From: Gammaproteobacteria bacterium
GTDB taxonomy: Bacteria > Pseudomonadota > Gammaproteobacteria > Pseudomonadales > Azotimanducaceae_A
Length of the DNA stretch: 64,000 nucleotides
Assembly: GCA_012960755.1 (NCBI GenBank)
Contig: DUAT01000059.1
Span: 1-64,000 of the forward strand
Direction of reading: 5' to 3'
Position 1 is the stretch's first letter, and every line of letters starts with the position of its first letter. Positions 26,143-37,958 of this stretch are shown in pieces. The notes under the pieces were generated by a model. That model saw only the letters and a list, made by a program, of their open reading frames with translations. It ran no database searches and had not been told where the DNA came from. The position numbers were made by a program, and so were the translations under genes.

Positions 26143-27039
26143 ACCCCTGAGCTCGCCGCCCAGGGCCGAAAACAACTCCGGTAGAAAGCGTGAAAACTCC
26201 AGTGTCATGTTTACGAAGGCGGCGTCCAATTTGGTTATCGGGTCTTCGTCTTCTATAACATCGTCATTGAGTGATTCAAGTTTGATTTGTTTTAATCCCA
26301 GATCCTTGTCGACCGCCAATTTCAAGTCACCGCGCCAGCGGATACCCAGGCGTGTACATATTTTTCCCGCCTCGATATGGGCCCGAATTTCACGTGTGTC
26401 CAGGTCCTGGCGACGACAGGTCACCGTAGAGGTGTCTTCGATATCCAGCAGGTCACACTGATCCCCGAGGCTGAAGTTGTCCGGCAGCTTCCGGTGCAGC
26501 AACCAGTGGGTAAACACCTCCTGAGGTTTTTGCCTGATCTGCGGTGGCACGACTGAGAAGGAGCCAATAGAATCACGTATGCAGTTGATGAACATCTCGG
26601 CTTCAGTGGACGTTGAAGTGCCAATCACCAACAGATCGTCTGCGGGTGAGATATATCCCATCACCTGTTTCGACTTTGCAAGGGCACGGGGCAGCAGCTC
26701 AGCGAGCGTGTTGTCCCTGATGTTTTGTCTCTCTTTACCACGAAGTTTGCGATCTTCAACGGATTCTATCTTGCTGACTTTCTCTGAAATGGCCTCGTTC
26801 AATGCGCTTGTCGGCACTACTTTTTCTTCCCGTCGGGCGCACATCAGCAGGCACCCGCCGACCTCATGCAGCAGCGGGGCGTCATCTGCGTTACCCAAGG
26901 GTGAAACCCAGCCAAAACTGGACGGTTTCATGCCTGAGCAGGGGACGAAGCTGCGGGTCTGCATAAGCGCCTGGAACTCATCAGATGAGTAACTGAAAGG
27001 TTTGGTAATTCTGTAAATGATCGCATTGTTGAAAAACAT
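26128..27039 (-). CDS. rdgC: Recombination-associated protein RdgC
   Basis: A 303-residue ring-forming, non-specific DNA-binding protein that restrains RecA, the same length as E. coli RdgC. It begins MFFNNAIIYRITKPF, the standard start, and contains FGWVSPLG and TCRRQDLDTREIRAHIEAGK near the expected places. The frame runs upstream to 27072 but the ATG at 27039 is the family start. Convergent with the O-antigen ligase, with the coding ends overlapping by 15 bases. Confidence 0.95.
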   Translation of the reverse strand: MFFNNAIIYRITKPFSYSSDEFQALMQTRSFVPCSGMKPSSFGWVSPLGNADDAPLLHEVGGCLLMCARREEKVVPTSALNEAISEKVSKIESVEDRKLRGKERQNIRDNTLAELLPRALAKSKQVMGYISPADDLLVIGTSTSTEAEMFINCIRDSIGSFSVVPPQIRQKPQEVFTHWLLHRKLPDNFSLGDQCDLLDIEDTSTVTCRRQDLDTREIRAHIEAGKICTRLGIRWRGDLKLAVDKDLGLKQIKLESLNDDVIEDEDPITKLDAAFVNMTLEFSRFLPELFSALGGELRGSGST

Positions 27040-27144
27040 GGGCTCAGCAGTCGGTAAAAATTGAGGCGGCATTATATCGAATACCCGAACAGAGTCTTCC
27101 CCATTCGATAAACCCTGTGATGGATTACAGATTTAGAAGGTAAA

Positions 27145-27174
27145 TACTGCTGGGCTTGATGCCCAGCTTCAGTA
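27145..27174. repeat. Perfect 7-bp hairpin between divergent genes
   Basis: GCTGGGC (27149-27155), a 5-base loop, then GCCCAGC (27161-27167); outer bases TACTG and CAGTA can extend it past a two-base bulge. It lies in the 278-base region between the starts of rdgC and the alpha/beta hydrolase. There is no T run, so it is not an intrinsic terminator; an operator or leader structure is possible. I see no other signal in 27040-27317. Confidence 0.4.
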
Positions 27175-27317
27175 AACTCGCCGATTGCTCGGACCAGAGC
27201 AGACTTTCTGCCCATATACTGCTGGTTTGCGTTTAATGAAACTGCGCGTTAATGAATAAACTGAGCTATTACGTAAAGTTAAACGCTTACGATTCTAACC
27301 TGAAAAAAGGCGATATT

Positions 27318-28223
27318 GTGTCTGAAAAAAGTAAATCACCGGGCTGGTTCAAACGTGCGATTGAGACGACCTTCGAAGATCATACTGTCGAGGTCGATGG
27401 TACGCCGATTCATTATCTGTCCTGGGGTAGCGATGAGGACAAGCCCGGCCTGGTGTTTGTCCATGGTAATGGTGCCCACGCCCACTGGTGGACATTTATT
27501 GCACCCTTCTTTCTGGAAGAATACCGGGTTGTAGCGATTGATCTTGCCGGTGCCGGTGATAGCGGTCACAGTCAGTCCTACAATCCTGCGGGGTTTGCGA
27601 AGCAGATTTCCAGGGTGGCTGACGATGCCGGGTTTGGCTCGGACACAATCGTCGTGGGTCATAGTTTTGGCGGTTTTATCACATTAAAAACCGGGCTGAT
27701 CTACCGTGACAAACTCGCAGGCATCGTCCTTGTGGATTCAGCAGTGCGGCCACCGGATTTTCAATGGGAGCGTGATCCCCGCCGTTCACCGGTTAAACCG
27801 AAGCGAATCTACGAAAATTTCGCGGCTGCCCATGGGCGGTTTCGACTGATGCCGCCGCAGGATTGCAATAACCAGTACATTCTTGATTACATCGGGACTC
27901 ACTCGATCAAGCAGGTGGATGAGGGCTGGACCTGGAAGTTCGATGACACAATGTTCAGCAGGTTTGAGTTTTCCGACAACCAACATGAAGACCCGGCTAA
28001 TCTGCGTTGTCGGGTGGGTGTAATCTATGGCGAGGACAGTTATTTGTTCAGTCAGGAAATTGCCGATTACATGTTTAAAGTGCTGGATGAGTCGGTCCCT
28101 TTCGTCGGAATACCTGAGGCGCAACATCATTTGTTCCTTGATCAGCCACTGGCATTCGTCTCTGCCTTGAGAACTCTGTTGGCAGAATGGCGACATTCCA
28201 GGCCACATCGGCACTATTCATAG
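27318..28223 (+). CDS. Alpha/beta hydrolase, copy 1
   Basis: A 301-residue alpha/beta hydrolase. FVHGNGAHAHWW forms the oxyanion region, GHSFGG carries the nucleophile Ser116, and AQHHLFLDQP near the C-terminus carries the catalytic His. I prefer the GTG at 27318 because it aligns with the start of the paralogue at 48955 (both begin MSE and reach a WF pair within ten residues) and has AAAAAAGG upstream; the frame also has an ATG at 27252. No signal peptide. Substrate unknown; esterase, haloalkane dehalogenase and epoxide hydrolase relatives share this fold. Confidence 0.85.
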   Translation: MSEKSKSPGWFKRAIETTFEDHTVEVDGTPIHYLSWGSDEDKPGLVFVHGNGAHAHWWTFIAPFFLEEYRVVAIDLAGAGDSGHSQSYNPAGFAKQISRVADDAGFGSDTIVVGHSFGGFITLKTGLIYRDKLAGIVLVDSAVRPPDFQWERDPRRSPVKPKRIYENFAAAHGRFRLMPPQDCNNQYILDYIGTHSIKQVDEGWTWKFDDTMFSRFEFSDNQHEDPANLRCRVGVIYGEDSYLFSQEIADYMFKVLDESVPFVGIPEAQHHLFLDQPLAFVSALRTLLAEWRHSRPHRHYS

Positions 28224-28276
28224 CGTTGAGGTATCATAGCTTTGACCTGGCACGAACCTCGTGTAACCTTCACCCT

Positions 28277-29446
28277 ATGAATGCAAGACCTGCCCCCCGA
28301 CTATTCTCCGTTGTGTTGACTACGTTCTTAATGACGTTCGGTTGTCACTTTTGCCTGGCGGCAGAGTCATCTTTTATTCACTCGCTGGAAAAAACCGTAC
28401 TGCTTCCAGTGGTCGATGAAACACCTGGCGCGGCTGTGGTGGTTGTGGTTGACGGTGAGGTTGTACTGCAGAAATCCTGGGGTGTGCGTAAAGCGGGCAA
28501 ACCAGCACCGGTGACGCCGTACACGTTGTTTCGTATTGCATCGCTGTCCAAGACATTTGCATCGGCCGCAGCCTCCATATTGGTCGAAGAAACGCCGACA
28601 TCATGGAAAACACCGGTCGTGCAGAGTGTCAGTGAACTGAAGTTCAAACGTTCAGACTATGGTAACAAAATCAATCTGGCGCACCTGATGTCACAATCCA
28701 GTGGATTGATGCCTCACGCCTATACTGACCTGGTCGAAGACAATATGCCCTACGAGCGGATTCTGCAGCGTTTGCATAAAGTTGATTTCGTTTGTGCTCC
28801 CGGAGATTGCTATGGCTACCAGAATGTTGTGTTTAGTATCGTCGGTGATGTTGTCGAAGCGAATACGGGGCTCGACTATGCAGCTTTCGTTGAAAGCAGG
28901 ATATTTGTGCCTTTAAAAATGCAACGGGCATCGTTCGGGCGTGATTCGTTTATCAAAGACAGCAATCATGCAGAACCGCATATATGGACAGGTCGGGTGT
29001 GGGCGGCGACACGTACGACGGATCACTATTACCGCATTTCTCCTGCCGCTGGCATCAATGCCAGTATAGATGATATGAGGGCCTGGTTGATGGCGCAGCT
29101 TGGTCACGAACCTGACGTATTATCGGTACAGATGCTGGATCAAATGCAGACGGGGGTGATTCGAACAACCCGCCAACAGGCCCATTATCGTTCGCGTCGT
29201 GGTCTTGCCAATATCCAGTATGGATTGGGGTGGCGAACCTTTGATTACAAGGGTGAGACAGGTTTTGTTCAGCACGGTGGATACGTGAAGGGAATGCGCA
29301 GTGAAATGGTCTTCAATCGAAAGTTACAGACCGGCATGGTTTTTTTAACCAATTCTGAACCGAATCGTCTTGGTGATCTGGTATTCGATTTTCTGGATCT
29401 CCATCATGACCGTGCGTCATCAACTGCTGCGATCGTTGCAGACTGA
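28277..29446 (+). CDS. Secreted beta-lactamase-like serine hydrolase
   Basis: A 389-residue penicillin-binding-protein-like hydrolase (Pfam beta-lactamase, class C/esterase group). It has a signal peptide (about 28 residues, ending CLAA). The SxxK motif is SLSK in FRIASLSKTFA, the tyrosine motif is YQN in CYGYQNVVFS, and the KTG equivalent is HGG near the C-terminus (QHGGYVKGM). This set occurs in periplasmic D-aminopeptidases, esterases and EstB-like enzymes as often as in true beta-lactamases. The ATG at 28277 gives the signal peptide; the earlier start at 28187 overlaps the preceding gene. Followed by 188 bases with no feature I can support before smc. Confidence 0.85.
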   Translation: MNARPAPRLFSVVLTTFLMTFGCHFCLAAESSFIHSLEKTVLLPVVDETPGAAVVVVVDGEVVLQKSWGVRKAGKPAPVTPYTLFRIASLSKTFASAAASILVEETPTSWKTPVVQSVSELKFKRSDYGNKINLAHLMSQSSGLMPHAYTDLVEDNMPYERILQRLHKVDFVCAPGDCYGYQNVVFSIVGDVVEANTGLDYAAFVESRIFVPLKMQRASFGRDSFIKDSNHAEPHIWTGRVWAATRTTDHYYRISPAAGINASIDDMRAWLMAQLGHEPDVLSVQMLDQMQTGVIRTTRQQAHYRSRRGLANIQYGLGWRTFDYKGETGFVQHGGYVKGMRSEMVFNRKLQTGMVFLTNSEPNRLGDLVFDFLDLHHDRASSTAAIVAD

Positions 29447-29634
29447 AAATATTTTCCAGTTAATTGGTGTTTGTGTGCAATTAATAAGCATGGGCGATGA
29501 ATTTGGCTTAGAATATCGCGTTTTGCGGTTACCACCCCGGTACCCTTCAGGCTCATCAGAAGAATAGCCCGATATTTGTTGTCTACTTTCTTTGATTGGT
29601 TCCGCATCACTGTTGTACGGAGTAAGATAGTTAT

Positions 29635-32600
29635 ATGCGTTTGCAGGCAATTAAGCTCGCTGGTTTTAAATCCTTTGTAGATCCTACAACAGTCCCATTC
29701 CCCTCAAATCTTTGTGCCGTCGTCGGTCCTAATGGTTGTGGCAAGTCGAATGTGATTGATGCAGTCCGCTGGGTGATGGGCGAATCGTCTGCGAAGACGT
29801 TGCGTGGGGAATCCATGACAGATGTTATTTTCAATGGATCCTCAACGAGGAAACCTGTTGGTCAGGCGTCGGTAGAGTTGGTATTTGATAACACAGAAGG
29901 CCAGTTGAATGGTCAGTACGCCGCTTACGGTGAAATCTCCATAAAACGTCAGGTGACCCGGGACAGTATTTCCGGTTATTACCTCAATGGTCAGAAATGT
30001 CGTCGCAAAGATATTACTGACATCTTCCTGGGCACTGGCCTGGGTCCCCGCAGCTACTCAATCATTGAACAGGGCATGATCAGCAACCTTATTGAAGCCA
30101 AGCCGGAGGAGTTACGCGTTTTTCTGGAAGAAGCCGCAGGGATCTCCAAATATAAGGAACGGCGCAAGGAAACCGAGCGGCGCATCTCCCATACCCGGGA
30201 CAATCTGGATCGATTGAATGACCTGAGGGAGGAGTTGGAGCGCCAGATTCATCACCTCGAACGCCAGGCTAAAGCAGCGGAACGATATAAACGGCTGAAG
30301 GAAGAAGAGCGAGAGGTTCAGTCGCAATTGCAAAGTCTAAAGTGGAAGGCAATTAACGACGACGTTAAGGTGAAAGAAGAGCAGATTAATCGCCTGCAGA
30401 TCGAACAGGAAGCAAGAGTAGCCGACCAGCGGCGGGTTGATGCCGAGGTCGAACAGAAACGTGAGATTTTGGTGGAGATGAGTGACGAGACCAATGAAGT
30501 TCAGAAACGTTACTATGACTATGGTACCGAGATTGCCCGGATAGAAGAAAGTATCCAGTTTCAAAACGAAAGAAATCAGCAGCTCAATCTGGACCTCGAG
30601 GAAGCATCGGTCGGCTGGCACAAGATTCGCGCTGACATTGATGTGGACCAGCGTAAGCTGGGCGAACTAAAACACGAACTGAACCAGATTGTTCCCCGGC
30701 AGAACCAGATTCGAGAAGTTGAAGAAGCATCGGTCGCTCGACTGGGCGAGGCTGAACAGGCTATACAATCCTGGCAGCAGACCTGGGAGGAATTTAACCA
30801 GGCCGCCGCCCAGTCACAGAACAAAGGGCAGTTGCAACAGTCCAGAATCGAAGCCCTGGAGCAATCAATTCAGCGTTTGAACAATCGTATGTCGACTCTG
30901 CGCGGGGATATGGCGCGTCTGCAGGAAACAACGGTTGACCAGGAGATCCCTCCCCTTGAAGCCATGCTTGCGACCCAGGAAGTCCAGATCGGCAGAATAG
31001 AAGCCGAGATGAAGCAGTTAGTGGAACGGATAGAAGCCCAGCGGGAAGAAAACCAGTTGATTGCATCCAGACTTGACGAACAACGCAGTAATTTACAAGG
31101 TATTCGCGGTCGCTTTGCTTCGCTGGAGGCGTTGCAGCAAGCGGCTCTGGGACAGCAGGACGATGCTGAAATGGAATGGCTTGAACGACACAAGCTGAAA
31201 GCCAATGAGCGCCTTGGGGAACAGATCAAGGTGGAGGATAAGTGGGCAATTGCAGTTGAAACCGTGCTCGGTGATTACCTCCAGGCGGTCAGTGTGGATG
31301 GTCTTGATACCGTCAGCAAAATGTTAGCTGATTTTGATAAAGGTTCGCTGAACTTTGTTTCGTCCTCGTCCACCCCTGCGCAGACTTCGGAAGAACTATT
31401 GATAAGCAAAGTATCAACTGAACTGAACCTTGGTGATTTGCTGGCTGGTGTCGCCATCGCTGAAGACCTGAATGCGGCACTGGAAATGCACTCCGGACTG
31501 CAGGCAGGTGAGTCCGTGATTACCCCTGAAGGTATCTGGTTGGGAAGTCATTGGCTGCGAGTCAGTAAAGATCAGGATGCCACTGCAGGTGTCATTAAAC
31601 GCCAGGCTGAGCTGGAATCCCTGAGATCACAGATTCAACTCGACGAGGTTGAAGTTACCGGTTTGACTGAACAACTCGAGAGTGGTGTAGCCAGTTTGCA
31701 GGTCGCCGAAGCTGAACGCGAACAACAGGCGACTCGATTCGCAGAACAGCAAAGATCATTCAGCGAAACCCGGGCCCAACTGGGCGCCAAAAAGCTCCAG
31801 TCTGAACAAATACAAACCGATTTGCAGCGAGCCAATACTGAGATTGAAGAGAGTGTCGTGCATCTCGAAGAAGACCAGGCCCAGCTAAAACAACATCGCA
31901 ATACCTTGCAGGAGGCCATGGACCAGATGGAAAGCGATACCTTGCGCCGAGGCAGCCTGCAGCATGAGCGTCAGGAGAAACAGCGGTTCCTCGTGGAAAT
32001 CCGTGCCAAGGCACACCAGGATCGGGATACGTCACACCAACTGGCGTTGAAATTACAAACCCTGTCGTCGCAGATATCTGCCACTGACCAGGCAATGACA
32101 AGGTTGCATGAACAGCAGCAGATCCTCAACGAGCGCAAACAAACCCTTGAGTCCAGCATCAACGAGAGCGAACAACCACAGCAGCAGTTGCAACAGGAGT
32201 TGAAATCGCAGTTGGAAAAACGCCTCGAAGTTGAGAATCAACTCACTGAAGTACGCCGGAAAACTGAATCTGTTGAACATGGCATTCGTGAATTTGAGCA
32301 ACAGCGGGCCCGGTTTGAAGAGGAAGTCGAGCAGGTCCGCAGCAGTTTGAACGATGTTCGAATGGCCTGGCAAGGTCTTGAAGTTCGACGTTCCACAATT
32401 AGGGAACAACTTGAATCGGATAACCACGACCTGCAGGCTATTTTGGCTTCAATGCCCGAAGCAGCCAATGAACTACAGTGGGATGAAAACCTGACCCGCA
32501 TAGGTAACAGGGTGCAACGCCTGGGGGCGATTAACCTCGCTGCCATAGATGAATTCAAGGTGCAGTCAGAACGAAAGATGTATCTTGACGACCAGAATGA

Positions 32601-33135
32601 TGACCTGATACGAGCACTCAACACGCTTGAAAATGCGATTCGAAAAATCGATGTTGAGACCAGAACGCGGTTCAAGGAAACCTTCGATGCTGTGAACACT
32701 AAACTACAGCAGTTATTTCCGAAAGTTTTTGGTGGTGGCCACGCTTATCTTGAGATGACGGGTGAAGACTTGCTGGATACCGGGGTGGGCCTGATGGCGA
32801 GACCTCCTGGCAAACGTAACTCCAGTATTCACTTACTATCCGGGGGAGAAAAAGCGCTAACGGCAATTGCCCTTGTCTTCTCCATATTCAGTCTAAACCC
32901 GGCGCCCTTCTGTTTACTCGACGAGGTTGACGCTCCCCTTGACGACGCAAACGTGGCACGTTACTCGGAACTCGTTAAGGAGATGTCCAGGACTGTTCAG
33001 TTTATCTATATCACACATAACAAGATTGCCATGGAGATGGCAGAGCATTTGATGGGTGTAACGATGAACGAACCGGGTGTTTCAAGGCTGGTTTCTGTCG
33101 AGGTTGAAGAAGCCGTGGCGATGGCAGCAGTTTAG
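29635..33135 (+). CDS. smc: Chromosome segregation protein SMC
   Basis: A 1166-residue SMC ATPase that organises and segregates the chromosome. Walker A GPNGCGKS is at 31-38, long coiled coils flank a hinge at about residues 500-670, and the C-terminal head carries the signature LLSGGEKALTAIAL and Walker B FCLLDEVDAPLDD. Length is in the normal 1150-1190 range. It heads an smc-zipA-ligA operon, an order conserved in many gammaproteobacteria that use SMC and not MukB; this argues against an enteric host. Confidence 0.97.
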   Translation: MRLQAIKLAGFKSFVDPTTVPFPSNLCAVVGPNGCGKSNVIDAVRWVMGESSAKTLRGESMTDVIFNGSSTRKPVGQASVELVFDNTEGQLNGQYAAYGEISIKRQVTRDSISGYYLNGQKCRRKDITDIFLGTGLGPRSYSIIEQGMISNLIEAKPEELRVFLEEAAGISKYKERRKETERRISHTRDNLDRLNDLREELERQIHHLERQAKAAERYKRLKEEEREVQSQLQSLKWKAINDDVKVKEEQINRLQIEQEARVADQRRVDAEVEQKREILVEMSDETNEVQKRYYDYGTEIARIEESIQFQNERNQQLNLDLEEASVGWHKIRADIDVDQRKLGELKHELNQIVPRQNQIREVEEASVARLGEAEQAIQSWQQTWEEFNQAAAQSQNKGQLQQSRIEALEQSIQRLNNRMSTLRGDMARLQETTVDQEIPPLEAMLATQEVQIGRIEAEMKQLVERIEAQREENQLIASRLDEQRSNLQGIRGRFASLEALQQAALGQQDDAEMEWLERHKLKANERLGEQIKVEDKWAIAVETVLGDYLQAVSVDGLDTVSKMLADFDKGSLNFVSSSSTPAQTSEELLISKVSTELNLGDLLAGVAIAEDLNAALEMHSGLQAGESVITPEGIWLGSHWLRVSKDQDATAGVIKRQAELESLRSQIQLDEVEVTGLTEQLESGVASLQVAEAEREQQATRFAEQQRSFSETRAQLGAKKLQSEQIQTDLQRANTEIEESVVHLEEDQAQLKQHRNTLQEAMDQMESDTLRRGSLQHERQEKQRFLVEIRAKAHQDRDTSHQLALKLQTLSSQISATDQAMTRLHEQQQILNERKQTLESSINESEQPQQQLQQELKSQLEKRLEVENQLTEVRRKTESVEHGIREFEQQRARFEEEVEQVRSSLNDVRMAWQGLEVRRSTIREQLESDNHDLQAILASMPEAANELQWDENLTRIGNRVQRLGAINLAAIDEFKVQSERKMYLDDQNDDLIRALNTLENAIRKIDVETRTRFKETFDAVNTKLQQLFPKVFGGGHAYLEMTGEDLLDTGVGLMARPPGKRNSSIHLLSGGEKALTAIALVFSIFSLNPAPFCLLDEVDAPLDDANVARYSELVKEMSRTVQFIYITHNKIAMEMAEHLMGVTMNEPGVSRLVSVEVEEAVAMAAV

Positions 33136-33173
33136 GTAATGGAGTAAATGTAAAGGCGATGGCGGAGTTCCTG

Positions 33174-36771
<3,598 letters not shown>

Positions 36772-36818
36772 TTTTTATTCGATTCGAACTGCAATAATCG
36801 GATCCTACGGGATTAAGG

Positions 36819-37943
36819 TCAAGACTCGGAAATAAGCCAATTGTAAGTAATTCGATAGATTGCACCGGCTTTGTCATCGGATAGCAGCAAACTGCCATCG
36901 GCCAGCTGCAGCAGATGTACCGGGCGCCCCCAACTTTTGTTGTCGCTGGTCAGCCAACCATCGATAAAAACCCGGTAGTGCATTTCTTCGTCTGTTTTCC
37001 AACCAATGGTAAGTCTGTATCCAGTGTGTCCCGCTTTCTGTGAACGATTCCACGAACCATGTTCAGGAATGATTATCTGGTTCCTGAAAGATTCGGGAAA
37101 CATGTTCCCGGTGTAGAACATCATACCGAGTGGTGCGACGTGGGGGTCGAGGCTTAATTCAGGCTCAACGTAATCTGAAGCTGGGCCGCCTTTCTTTCCA
37201 AACTTCGGGTCTGGCAGACTCTCGCCGTGATAATAGGGATATCCGAAATGTTGACCGGTCTGCTTTATCCTATTGAGCTCGCAAGGTGGTGATGTGTCTC
37301 CGAGCGAATCCCGGCCATTGTCTGTAAACCACAGTTGTTTAGTCAGGGGGTGCCAATCAAAGCCGACGGTGTTTCTAACCCCCCTGGCGATGATTTCAGG
37401 CGCGTCAGTGGAGTCAACGTCCATCCTCAGGATCGAAGCGAACTGCGGGTTAGAGGAAAGACAGATGTTACAAGGTGCACCGACAGCGAAGTAAAGCAAT
37501 GAATCCGGTCCGAACCTGAGAAATTTCCAGCCGTGATGGTTTTTATCCGGTAGTTTGTCGGTGACGACGACGGGTTTTGGTGGTTTGTCCAGCGTCGTTT
37601 CTATATTCGGGTAACGTAGTATCCGATTGACTGCACCAACAAAGAGATCACCTCCTCGAAAAGCGACCCCGGACGGTAGCGACAGTTTAGTGGCGATTAC
37701 TTTGACTTCATCAGCCTTGTAGTCGCCATTGTGGTCGATAACTGCATGCACCTTGCCAGAGCGTCGACTACCCACGAACAGCGTACCCTGGCTTCCCAGG
37801 GCCATCTGCCGGGCTTCAGGCACCCTGGCATAGATTTCGATCCGAAAGCCAGCTGGAAGGTTTAATGTTTCCAGGGGCAGTGATTTCCCGAACAGCGAGA
37901 TGGGAGCCGATAGTAGAAGTAATGATAAGATGATGGATTGCAC
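36819..37943 (-). CDS. Secreted L-sorbosone dehydrogenase-like PQQ enzyme
   Basis: About 374 residues of a six-bladed propeller of the soluble glucose/L-sorbosone dehydrogenase family, which oxidise sugars or aldoses in the periplasm with pyrroloquinoline quinone. Supporting stretches are NLPAGFRIEIYA at the start, PSGVAFRGGDLFVG, NHHGWKFLRFGPD, ARGVRNTVGFDWHP, FTDNGRD and HGSWNRSQKAGHTGYR. A signal peptide is present. The start is uncertain: GTG at 37943 gives a short signal peptide (QSIILSLLLLSAPISLFG); a TTG at 37991 gives a more basic n-region but overlaps dinG. PQQ biosynthesis genes are not in the window. Confidence 0.82.
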   Translation of the reverse strand: MQSIILSLLLLSAPISLFGKSLPLETLNLPAGFRIEIYARVPEARQMALGSQGTLFVGSRRSGKVHAVIDHNGDYKADEVKVIATKLSLPSGVAFRGGDLFVGAVNRILRYPNIETTLDKPPKPVVVTDKLPDKNHHGWKFLRFGPDSLLYFAVGAPCNICLSSNPQFASILRMDVDSTDAPEIIARGVRNTVGFDWHPLTKQLWFTDNGRDSLGDTSPPCELNRIKQTGQHFGYPYYHGESLPDPKFGKKGGPASDYVEPELSLDPHVAPLGMMFYTGNMFPESFRNQIIIPEHGSWNRSQKAGHTGYRLTIGWKTDEEMHYRVFIDGWLTSDNKSWGRPVHLLQLADGSLLLSDDKAGAIYRITYNWLISES

Positions 37944-37958
37944 CTGCAGAGCATAACG

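Noticed and set aside
28277..29446. Annotating the serine hydrolase as an antibiotic-resistance beta-lactamase
   Set aside because: The KTG motif is HGG and the context is not a resistance locus; the fold group mostly contains esterases and peptidases.
29404..29650. Minus-strand ORFs of 68 and 76 codons between the beta-lactamase-like gene and smc
   Set aside because: No ribosome binding site, no family likeness, and they overlap both neighbouring coding ends; the region more likely holds the smc promoter.
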